Assembly: GCA_027577415.1 (NCBI GenBank)
Contig: JANBQS010000652.1
Coordinates: 1-14,061 of the forward strand
DNA length: 14,061 bases
Origin: Coemansia sp. RSA 922
Taxonomy: Eukaryota > Kickxellomycota > Kickxellomycetes > Kickxellales > Kickxellaceae
Direction: 5' to 3'
Below the pieces are notes generated by a model, which was not told the origin of the DNA, made no database searches, and was given only the letters and a program-made list of their open reading frames with translations. The translations under genes were made by a program, and so were the position numbers. This document shows positions 1 through 8,349 of this stretch, in pieces; position 1 is the first letter of the stretch; each line of letters opens with the position of its first letter.

Positions 1-535
1 TACAGGATAAGCTAGACTGCATTACAAGCTATCTGGGTTAGATGTTTCTGTGTAGACAGCTTATTGAACATGCCTGCGCTATTAGCAAGAAACCAATGAA
101 CAATAAGAAAATAAATGTCTTATTGCCACAATTACTTTGTTCCAAAGGAACATGTAACATGAAACGAAGTGAAACAAAAATAGTTTCAAAAGCTGGTGAA
201 AGACGCCCAGAATTAGAAACTATCAAGTGACAGATATGTCCGTATCCGACCACAGGCCACTAGCTAAATAAGAGGAGCGTGGTTCTTTTCTTCTTCATCC
301 AAAGAAAGAACGATGACGTATTCGAGCTTTTGCAAATGGATCGCTTAGAGACATTGGGCGTGCTTGGCCCGTCAGCTTGATGCTGGGTAATTTATCAATG
401 CGCCATCAGCGAGATCCAAAGAACTCAATGTCCCCCCAACATTTTTTTTTTTCGCCAGTAGATCCACTCTCCCCAACGTCAATCACATTTACGGACCCAT
501 CATCGCTCAGCTCCACCACCAACTGCCAGTGGGGG
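1..535. other. Left-end intergenic sequence, no supported gene
   Basis: No reading frame here looks like a protein. Short open stretches exist on both strands (for example 42-230 + and 38-253 -), but they lack recognisable domains, splice structure or good start context. The segment is A/T-rich and has a 12-base T run near 441. A CRE-like TGACGT core sits at 314-319. The right part is probably the upstream promoter of the small gene at 667-780. The left part may be the flank of a gene outside the window. Confidence 0.5.
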
Positions 536-542
536 TATAAAA
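536..542 (+). promoter_or_regulatory. TATA box upstream of the small membrane-protein ORF
   Basis: A textbook TATAAAA follows a GGGGG run, 125 bases upstream of the ATG at 667. It is the clearest core promoter element in the left part of the window and points rightward. An upstream ATG at 604 opens a 13-codon frame that closes at 643-645, so the leader may carry a uORF if transcription starts before 604. Confidence 0.45.
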
Positions 543-666
543 CTCAGGAGCTGGACCGGGAAACTGCTAGAGAAATCTTTAACCGACTGTACTTTACAGG
601 ATCATGTATACAGTTGATATTCAGTTCTTTGTTCACCGAACATAGACACACACTACACGCTGGAAG

Positions 667-780
667 ATGACACAAAGTGCGCCGTCCGTAAAGGGAGGTG
701 TCGGGCCATCTGTTTGCCTGTCGATGATCTTGCTTGCCTGCGCCCTCGCAATAGCTTTTTTGGCTGTTGCGGGTTTATGA
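667..780 (+). CDS. Possible 37-residue tail-anchored membrane microprotein
   Basis: I do not recognise this gene; function is unknown. The frame encodes 37 residues starting MTQSAPSVKGG. The last ~22 residues (16-37) are an unbroken hydrophobic segment rich in Leu, Ala, Ile and Val that ends at the stop, which is the arrangement of a tail-anchored protein. The ATG has A at -3, and an in-frame stop at 643-645 fixes it as the start unless a 5' exon is missed. A TATA box lies at 536-542 and an AATAAA at 839-844, so the elements of a compact transcription unit are present in order. The run VGPSV before the membrane segment faintly recalls the same region of Sec61-beta, but the conserved cytosolic part of that family is absent, so I do not assign it. 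Chance remains possible at this length. Confidence 0.4.
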   Translation: MTQSAPSVKGGVGPSVCLSMILLACALAIAFLAVAGL

Positions 781-838
781 GTGCGGCACAGCGAGGATGG
801 ACGCACATTCTGACAGCTGTTTCACTCACCCACCACAT

Positions 839-844
839 AATAAA
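839..844 (+). terminator. AATAAA poly(A) signal after the microprotein ORF
   Basis: A canonical AATAAA lies 59 bases after the TGA at 778-780, followed by A/C-rich sequence. It is correctly placed to end a rightward transcript before the convergent gene whose stop is at 941. The signal is short and could occur by chance. Confidence 0.4.
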
Positions 845-902
845 CAAACAAAACAATTATGTACTAGTGACATATCCAAGTATTTCTTGCCATGTATTAG
901 CT

Positions 903-919
903 CAAACTAAACTAAACTA
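903..919. repeat. Short AAACT tandem repeat in a convergent 3' spacer
   Basis: Three near-perfect copies of a five-base AAACT unit sit between the convergent ORFs at 667-780 and 941-1399, just past the stop of the latter. It may be part of the leftward gene's 3' end, but no function can be shown. Confidence 0.4.
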
Positions 920-940
920 GAAATGCCTATCGGTATGTAC

Positions 941-1399
941 TTATTTGCGGCTGGAAGCTCTAGCAGCTATCTCACGCTCTATACGTACTGTCCTATCAGG
1001 CCACAAACGTAAAAGTCCCCTCACAACAGCTTCTCTAACCGCCCGCCCCCTCTTAGCAATCCTACCTGTAGTACTCAAACACTGAACAGGCACCACATCA
1101 CTCGTCCCAGTATCGCGGGGTTTAGGGACAACAATAATCTTTACATTGGGTATACCGACAGCAGGTATATAGTCAGAGAGACGCATCTCTGGGTCAAGGT
1201 CAAAATACTCTAGTTTTTTATTCTCAGGAGTGACAATATTATGCACACACACAAGTGTAAACATATCAATATCAAACGCCAGCCATTCAGCCACTACATC
1301 GTATATTACACTGCATTTTTCTGCCTCGTGAATGACCATGTTTTTGGCCACAGGCCCAATGATATGAGTAAACTTTAGTGCGACTGTGTATAAAACCAT
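941..1399 (-). CDS. Hypothetical 152-residue protein, possible ubiquitin-like fold
   Basis: I do not recognise a named family. It is a single exon running from ATG at 1399-1397 to TAA at 943-941. The composition is that of a real globular protein. By eye the order is strand (residues 2-11), strand (19-26), helix (29-42), strand (46-53), strand (61-68), a short turn or helix around RLSDYIP (73-79), then a strong final strand VKIIVVPK (86-93). That is the beta-grasp order, and the LSDY-then-hydrophobic-strand ending resembles the end of ubiquitin-like domains and the header domain of Crinkler-type proteins. The remaining ~58 residues form a basic tail with KRGR and several Arg, compatible with nuclear targeting or nucleic-acid binding. 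It lies downstream of the proteasome activator gene on the same strand, 312 bp away. The fold is inference; the coding call is moderately sure. Confidence 0.6.
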   Translation of the reverse strand: MVLYTVALKFTHIIGPVAKNMVIHEAEKCSVIYDVVAEWLAFDIDMFTLVCVHNIVTPENKKLEYFDLDPEMRLSDYIPAVGIPNVKIIVVPKPRDTGTSDVVPVQCLSTTGRIAKRGRAVREAVVRGLLRLWPDRTVRIEREIAARASSRK

Positions 1400-1711
1400 G
1401 CTGCTTATAATATGCTAAATAGATAAATAAAGATATAATTGGTGATGATGCAGCAGATGGAAAGAAAAAGAGGGGAAGGCAAGTTGTCTGCTGGGAAAGT
1501 ATTTCTTTCTCTCTTTCTGCCCACTTTCTCTTTCAGTCTTTTGAGAAACAAAAAAAAACGATGCCTTTGAAGCCCAATTCTTTGAAGCGGCAGCAGGTTT
1601 TTTTTGCCAGCCAGCAAAAAAGACATCAAAATTAGACAAACAAGAGAAAGCATTTATAGCAGTATTTGCAATAAATTAGGTATATGAAAACACTGAGACT
1701 ATCCTCCAATT
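1400..1711. other. Spacer between BLM10 and the hypothetical gene
   Basis: This 312-bp spacer must hold the BLM10 3' end and the promoter of the leftward gene ending at 941. On the minus strand a TATAAA variant poly(A) signal (1658-1653) lies ~55 bases past the BLM10 stop. A CCAAT box (1442-1438) and an A/T-rich stretch including TTATAA lie just before the ATG at 1399. An inverted repeat at 1600-1621 pairs TTTTTTGC with GCAAAAAA across a six-base loop. An 82-codon minus-strand frame (1405-1653) is present but looks like leader sequence. Confidence 0.45.
1600..1621. repeat. Inverted repeat in the BLM10 3' spacer
   Basis: Eight-base arms TTTTTTGC and GCAAAAAA are separated by CAGCCA. The hairpin lies 91-112 bases past the BLM10 stop in the direction of transcription, so it could mark the 3' end. 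Simple A/T tracts make such repeats common, so the evidence is weak. Confidence 0.4.
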
Positions 1712-4700
1712 CTATGCATAATAGCACGGTGACACAAGCATGTCAGTGAGGAGCTCCAGCTGACTGCTAGTGAATCTCTTACGGTCCTCATGCCAGGTAT
1801 CCATGTGAGTACGGCGGAACTCTGCAAAGGTATGCTGAACAGTGCTCTGAATAGGATTAGGATCGTCGATACATCCCGCTAGCAACACCAGGACCTCAGG
1901 CAGCCAGTCAGGGATATTATACGGAAAGGCCAGCACCAGACACGACAAGCCCAAGACACCAGCGTGTCTAGTAAGAACCAAGCGATTATACGCGACCGGG
2001 TCCTTTGGCGGCTTTCCATAGCGCACGCGGGGCAGCCTTGTGCTAATCTTGGCCGAGAACTTGCTGTTAATATCAGCAAGCACCTTGCTACTAGCGCACT
2101 TGACCAAGCTGGCAAGCGACTTTGACGCGGAATGGCGCACCTCAATCTGATCGTGCTCCAAGAACAGCGCCGTAGTATCAACAATCCTCATCCGCACCTC
2201 GCGCGACAGCGTAAACCGGTTCGAGAACGTTAGCGTACATAGCAACGGCAGCGTCTTTGTAATGACATGCCACGAGTTTGAAGACTCCTCCAAAAGCGCT
2301 AGGACCTTGGACGTCACGCCCTCAGACATTTGCGCGGTATAAAGGATCTGCGAGAAAAACTGCATCACAGCCTTGGCCAAACGCGCAACCTCCTCGTCGT
2401 CGTTTTGCTCCTGCAGAACGGAGAACATTGGCAAAATAGACGGAATGTGCTCAATAGCCAGGCGCTTCGAGCTGTAGCTAAACCCGGCCAAAAAGAACGT
2501 CAGCAAAGTCTTGCTGCCGCGGCTATAGTTGGATGTGCCCTCATTCGACGGAATATGATCCGCCTTCCACTCGTTCACTCGGCTAGCCATTTCCTCGATG
2601 GACTTTTGCGTTCTCTGCGAGCCCTCCCAGTGCGAAAAGTCCCGCCCCGTAGCACCGTACCGCGCCAGATCGTCAATGGCCAGCTCGACGCCAGTGTACG
2701 ACACCGAGTACTCTGCCGAATACAATGTATACATCAATATGCCCGCCGCGTCTCTGACCTGCTTGTACGGGTGAGCCAGGGCATCAGACAGCCGAGGCTT
2801 GCTAGCCGCAATCGCCGACACAATGCGCCAGTCCCAAGAGTTGATCAACAGCAAAAGCAGCTCTATCTTGGCCGCCTCAGCAAACGGAGCCTCGGACTGC
2901 GGGTCGAATGGATTGCCGTATATAATCAGCCTAACAAGTGGCAGGAAGCGACGCGGGTCACGACGAGCAAACGCAAACCGCAGGCCGGTCTGCCAGAATC
3001 GAAGCGTGTCAGGGCGCAGCTTTGAGAACACCGTCGACAACAGAGGAATCAACAGCGCCCACATCTTATCCAGCGACTCGCGCGACCAGTACTTGGAACC
3101 ACGCAGTACGCCAGCAATCATCTCCGAACCAGCACGCTGCGCCCCGGTCCGCTCAATGTCGAGCGCCAGCCGCTCAATAGCCGGCCAGGCCTGCTCAAGC
3201 AAGGCAAAGTCGTAGAGTGCAAACACCTGCGTGTAGAGGGCTGCACGCGCCACACCAAAGTTGTCGTCCTCAGGCGACCGACTGCTCTCTTGCGAGAACA
3301 GCTTGGCAATGCGATCCCACTTGCCTTCAGAAAACAACACCTCGCGAACTGCCTCATAGGCAGGCTGACAGTCAGGATCGATTTTGTCAAATGCCAAAGC
3401 GCCGCCCTGCCTTGGCGCCGCAATGACTTTGGCCACCAGCGGCCAGGCAAACCACCCAGTAGCCGGGTTATCCAAAAACGGAGCAAGCGCAGCCTCGCTA
3501 TCATCGCCGTCAGCCAGTGCGCGCTCGCATAGTTCAGTGTATGGCAGCTCGCTGAACGCCTGAGCGCCCTTGCCCTTCAGCTCCACGTCGCTACGCGTAG
3601 ATGCGGCGATAATATCGGGAAAAGCCAGCTTGCTGAGGTGTTTGATGTTACCCAGCTGCTGAGTAAGATTAATGGCAGAGCTTTCGCGGAACAAGACAAG
3701 GTCAGACGTCAAGTTCTCCGCCAAGGTACCCATCAAGCGCGGCTCGGGCGACGAACTGGCGCTCGATATATAGTCGACATAGTAGCCAGCAATAGCAGCA
3801 AACCGCCACGTTGTGCCCGCATCTCGCAAAATGTTCACCAGCGAGCCGACAAGCTTGGCGTTCTCAGTTTGCGCAAACTCATAGCTCTCCACACACTTTG
3901 CCCTGCCTAGCGCCACGGTAGCCTCAAACTCTGAATCGTCGAGGCTCGGCACAAGCGAAGCGCCCAGCGTGCGTACCAGCTCTTGAAGGGTCTCGGAGGA
4001 TGTCTGGACGGACAGCGGCGCTGATATGTGAACGACTTGCGAAACAGCAATGTTCATGATCAGCTTTTTCACCACGGGCTTGTCCTCGTGTTGCGCGCGA
4101 CAGAGAGCGAGAACCAACTGCGGGAAGTAATTCCAGTCGCGCAGAATCGCCCGACGCAGCGGTTGACTGTCTAGCACATGCAGTGCGCCAATCATCTTCT
4201 CTGGGTCGCTATCCTCCTTTTCGTCCAGCTCGGCCAAAAAGCCGGGTATAAGCGGGTACTTTGCCTCTGGATATATAGACAAGACGCTTTCCAGCATCGA
4301 GATCGCGTGGTTACGAACCTCCGAGTACAGCGATAGGCATAGCTTCGATAGCTTCAGCGTAATGTCGCTAGTCAGCTCGTTGGCGCTCATAAAGCGCGTG
4401 TTGTGGAGTAAGCGTGCGGACTGGATGTACATGACGCGCTTCGAGGCAAAGTACCGAGGCATCCTGCACACGCTGTTGTCAAACGTAAAGCTATCCAGCC
4501 CCGAGTTCCAGTGCCTCCTTTGCGCTGCACACGTCGAGCGGTCCGTGCCATAGTGGCACATATAGTCATGCGTCAAGCGAATTAGTGCCTTAATGTTCTC
4601 AACGTCGTCCTCGTAGTTCTCGGCCATGTACGCCAGAGCCCTTGAAAGGACAGCTCCAATTTGATTGCGGATGCCAGCGACTTCCTTGAATTGGTCGCTG

Positions 4701-7700
4701 TTGGGATCCGTAAAGACGTACCCAGCTACGACCTGTCCGTCGATGCGGTAGCGCGTAGGCATGCTACTGGCATCATGGCCCTCGATGATGGCGTCTGCCA
4801 GCTTGTCGGCAGCAATAGGAGCACCCGGTGGCGGTATCAGACAGCCCAGTGAGCGCACTCCAAACCGGAGGAGGACAAAATGCTTGTTAAGATAGACGTT
4901 GTCCTGGCTCTTTGCCGACTCTTGCTTGCTTGGCGCACTATCCATAAACTTGTTCAGGTCAGCGATTCGCGGGACAATAATGTTTCGCAGCAGCTCAAGG
5001 GTAAAGTCAACGCCTTCCTGGCTGGGCAAGTGCCACTGCAGCTCAAAGTCTGGGTCGTCGATCTTTGGCAGTTGTCCCCAGTGACGGAAGTGGTTCTCGC
5101 GGAATTCAGGGTCATTCCACACATCATCAGGCACGCTGTGGCCACGCTTAGTGTACATGTACGTGAGGCTGGTAGTAATGTTGAGCAGAATCCTGCCTCC
5201 AGTCGCGTACACTTGGCGCGACATGCAGTGGTCGAGAATGAGATTGACGGTTTTTAGCAACTGGTCCTTGTACGGCATCAAGTGCTCGCTGCGCTGCTGC
5301 TCTGTAAGCACAGAGAGCACAGAGGCAAACCAAATGAGCGTCGTCTCCGAGTGCGACCGCGTACGCTTGCTCAGCGATGGTGCCCGACCCACGCCATTTT
5401 CGATATCCTCCGCAATCCTCTCACAGCACAGGGGCAGCAGAGCTTGCAGTGCAACTTCGGGCATGGCAGATGCAAAGGCAAAGACGACCTTGCTCATACT
5501 CTCCACTGCCGACAGGCTGCTAGTATTGGTGACAAACTCAGTGATTAGCCGCGATACCATCGGATAGTAGCGCTCGCTGCACTGGTGCAACACCACCTCG
5601 GTGGCTTGTGCAACTATCGCATGTATCCCAGAGTCGCCCGACGACGACGATGTGTCACTGGTTTCCAGGCTGCTCGACAGGTTGTCAACCAGGACAAAGA
5701 TGCGGCGCAGGTACTGGTCAAGCCAAGTCTCAAATTGAGCCGTGCTGGCGCGCGTCATCCACTCGACCTGATCCATATCGGGCTCGGGCAGGCTGTCAAC
5801 GCTGGGATCCTCGGCCGTCTCAGAGACCATCGATGCCTTTGACGAAGTGCGCGGAGCTGGCATATCGCCAATCACGGGCAGCTCCTCCAACACCACTCCG
5901 TTGAGACACAAGTTGCGGACAAACGACAGTGCAAACCAAGTCTTGGTCGGGTCGTTGACGTCAATTCCTGGGAGTGTAAGGAGAAGCAGTGGAGCCACGT
6001 GCTGGGCACCCTCAGGGTAGAGCGAAAAGTTCGACAGCGTCGTGGCCAGCTTTGCCAGCGCCCTCATAGCAGAGATCATGCGGTGCGTTTCGGTGACCGA
6101 TTCGATTGCCGTGTACAGCGTCTCTAAAAGCGGCTCAAAGATGAGGTCTGGCTCGACCTCCGCCAAGTGTTTCAGCGTCGAGTGGCTCATGCTAATCGAG
6201 TCCTCGCTCTTTGAGAACAAGAGCAGCATAGCCAACGTGCGCAGAGAGAGAACAAAGCGCCGACGCATGCGCCGCGTAAGCCGCATATCCACAGGCACCC
6301 TGCAGCTGTCGTCCGCCTCGGCAGTGACGCGCTCCAAGAGCTCCCTGGAAAGATTGCGCAAGAAGCGCGAGAGGATGCTGGTCCAGCTGCCGTTGTTGGA
6401 GGGGTGGTAAAAGGGCTCGATCATCTGCACAAGCTGCTCGAACAGCTCCATAGTGCCGCCGGGACTCTCGTCGTTCATAGTGTAGACGATGAATCTGGCG
6501 AACGTGAGCGCCCTCTCCTCGCTCAATGGCAGCGAGCTATTTGGCGGCAAGCGGTAAAAGTACGACGTGTCCGTCAGGCCAGACGACAGGTTTCGAGGCA
6601 GAGGCACCGCCCCGCGAGTGACAGGGAGGTTGAAAAAGTGAAGCCCACTGGCAAACGCAATGCGGATCTGCTCGTTGGTAAACTTTAGCTGGCCCTTTTG
6701 CTCCACGGCCAGACACGTTACCAGGTTCAAAAAATAAGCGTCGTAACCGCTTGAGCGAAGATTGAATGACCACAGCGAGAACACCGTAGGCAGCCATCTC
6801 TCGGGAGATGATTCGGCGCTCTCAGCAGCAGGGCTGCCTAAGGGCAGGGCAGAGGTCGGCACGAATAGGTTTATCATCTGGATATTGATAATCTGCCAGT
6901 CTAGCGAGTTGAACTGAACCTTGGGCAACAGCTCTTGGAACACATCCATTGCGGCTGAGGGCGGGATGAATCGATTAGCAGCACAGAGGAGATCGAGGAC
7001 GCTTTTTAGCTTGGACCTACCAACACAATCCAAAAAAAAACCAAAACATGCTTATTTCTTAGCACAAGCAGATTCAATATAGTGTAGCATCTGAGGCTTA
7101 GCAAATAGCTTACCTGCGCTGGGGATGGTTCCCATGCCAGACCTTTGGAAAGGCCAAGCTTCGGGTCAAATCGTATAGCTTCCTCCAGTCAAGGGTTAAG
7201 TCGTTGACGGTGAGCTTATCCTCGCGCCTACAAGACGAGCAAGAGATGTCGAACGGCAGATTCATGCGATAATATGTGATGATGCGGAAAAAGGAGATGG
7301 GCAGATTAGTTCCAGAAATAGGCATATTAGACTGCATGTGCATACGCTAGGGATGAGCAGTGGGCCTGTTGTGCATCGTGTTGCATCAGGTCTCCCAAGG
7401 CACTATCAGCGACCCGTCCCATGGTACACACATATCCCATCTTCCAACAATCATAGATAGCTTACCTGAGCATACGAGCCAGTGTAGTAGTACACGTGGT
7501 GAACAGCGTGAGATCAAGCGTCTGCGTCGTGGTCAGCTCGTACAAGATGCGACAGACATCCACACGCAGCGACAAGGACAAGACATTGTAGTTGCTACAG
7601 GCAATAGTAAAGAAAAAAGGCAGCAATACACATGTGAAGCATATTGCTCGCAGTAGCACTTGGTGGGTGGAATTAGTAAAGTGGCCGAAATGCAAATGTA

Positions 7701-7904
7701 TCGCCAGCGAGCGCATCTCTGGACTAGGGGGGTCACATGCGGTACTTGCCTGTCAAACTGCGAAAGCAGAGCCGAAGCAGCGGAGTAGTTGCTGCTCAGG
7801 AGATAGACCCTGAGGTGAGTGACAAAGGCCCGCTCAAATTCAGCGTCCTCGTCTCCCCTGTCGTAGGGGAGCAGCTTGCTCCAGTTAACCTCGTCAAACC
7901 TCAT
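1712..7904 (-). CDS. BLM10: Proteasome activator BLM10/PA200 (PSME4 family), four exons
   Basis: This encodes the single-chain HEAT-repeat activator that caps the 20S proteasome, opens its gate without ATP and acts mainly in the nucleus. Coding joins 7904-7750, 7594-7466, 7227-7114 and 7016-1712, giving 1900 residues; human PA200 has about 1843. Every junction keeps frame at phase 2. Near the start, KLLPY matches the family N-terminus, and residues around 118 (LDWRKLYDL) match LPWRPLYDM of PA200. FYHPSNNGSW begins near residue 335, and the C-terminal block contains RHAGVLGL, FRRTH and LLTDMLVSPCYYA. The last three residues, YYA (1898-1900), are the HbYX-type tail that docks in the 20S alpha-ring pocket. 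The ATG at 7904-7902 is the first in frame; the upstream extension begins only with GTG and has a stop at 8039-8037. All introns are in the first 400 coding bases, followed by one 5.3-kb exon. Identity is very secure; exon 1 is a little less so. Confidence 0.95.
7017..7113 (-). other. BLM10 intron 3 (97 nt, GT-AG)
   Basis: On the minus strand the donor is CGCAG|GTAAGC at 7113 and the acceptor is TTGGTAG| at 7017. Splicing gives CGC AG|G TCC, which joins the NHPQRR end of exon 3 to SKLKSVLDLL of the long exon, in register with PA200 homologues. Phase 2. Confidence 0.88.
7228..7465 (-). other. BLM10 intron 2 (238 nt, GT-AG)
   Basis: The donor is CTCAG|GTAAGC at 7465 and the acceptor is CTTGTAG| at 7228 on the minus strand. 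Splicing makes ARML-R-REDKLTVND, lining up with the KKKxLxxxDLxLPW region of PA200. The acceptor side is open for ~40 codons inside the intron, so a nearer acceptor would keep an open frame; the conserved alignment favours 7228. Phase 2. Confidence 0.8.
7595..7749 (-). other. BLM10 intron 1 (155 nt), apparent GC-AG intron
   Basis: The minus-strand donor reads ACAG|GCAAGT at 7749 and the acceptor is GCCTGTAG| at 7595. The donor matches the strong GC-AG consensus AG|GCAAGT. The only nearby GT (CAA|GTACCG, four bases on) is in the wrong phase for this acceptor. Splicing gives FD-S-NYNVLSLSLRVDV, keeping the frame into exon 2. Phase 2. Confidence 0.75.
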
Positions 7905-8349
7905 GTTCGTAGGGACTAGAGGGAGAAGAGAGGCGAGACGATGCGCGCCGGCGGGGTGCTCAAAGGCGGCGGCTAAAAAGAGAGTAAGGGGGCTGTTAGA
8001 ATGCACAAGTGAATTGGGCAGAACAAAAAAAAACGATTAGCAAAGTTACGAATAGATAGAGAACAGAAGAAGGCAAGGCCGCGTCAGCAAAAAAGCGGCC
8101 GCTCTCTAACTGGTGAGAATGCTCATGTGGGAGGGGGCAGCCACACTCGATGACGTTTGCCTTTTTCGAGTGAAGTGGGGAGAAAAAATTCGAACAAAAA
8201 AAAATTAAGTCCGTATCGTGCCTGTCTCCAAGATTAGCAGGCTTGTCCCCACCTTTCTCTTTTCCTTTTCGCACTTATCATTTTTTTTCACTCCCCCTTT
8301 TTTAAATTTTTTCCACTCTTATAGCCGATAGAATAAGTACAAACTACAC
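7905..8349. promoter_or_regulatory. Divergent promoter region of BLM10 and TOP1
   Basis: This is 445 bp between the two start codons. The TOP1 side carries long pyrimidine tracts (8250-8320), a common feature upstream of fungal transcription starts. The BLM10 side has a pyrimidine-rich CTCTTCTCCCTCTAG (minus, near 7930-7916). A TGACGT core at 8151-8156 is followed by TTTGCCTTT at 8156-8164; on the minus strand this reads AAAGGCAAA, resembling proteasome-associated control elements known from yeasts. A NotI-type GCGGCCGC lies near 8095-8102. No clear TATA box is visible for either gene. Confidence 0.6.

Noticed and set aside
377..670. 97-codon + frame
   Set aside because: It runs through a 12-base T run and the TATA box, and its product has no coherent composition.
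1405..1653. 82-codon minus-strand frame with a hydrophobic start, ending just before the ATG at 1399
   Set aside because: It is built from A/T and purine tracts of a spacer, has no recognisable pattern after the first 16 residues, and overlaps the probable promoter and leader of the next gene.
2330..3025. 231-codon open frame on the + strand opposite BLM10
   Set aside because: It is antisense to a strongly conserved coding exon. Its product is low-complexity and Arg/Gln-rich, as expected for a shadow frame, and other antisense frames in the same exon look alike.
7228..7343. Extra coding sequence at the 5' side of BLM10 exon 3 (open frame with several Met)
   Set aside because: It has no match to the PA200 N-terminal region, whereas splicing at 7228 gives a direct in-frame fit to the conserved segment.
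7905..8036. N-terminal extension of BLM10 upstream of the ATG at 7904
   Set aside because: The frame is open but has no ATG before the stop at 8039-8037, only a GTG. The family's KLLPY motif already lies close to the ATG chosen.
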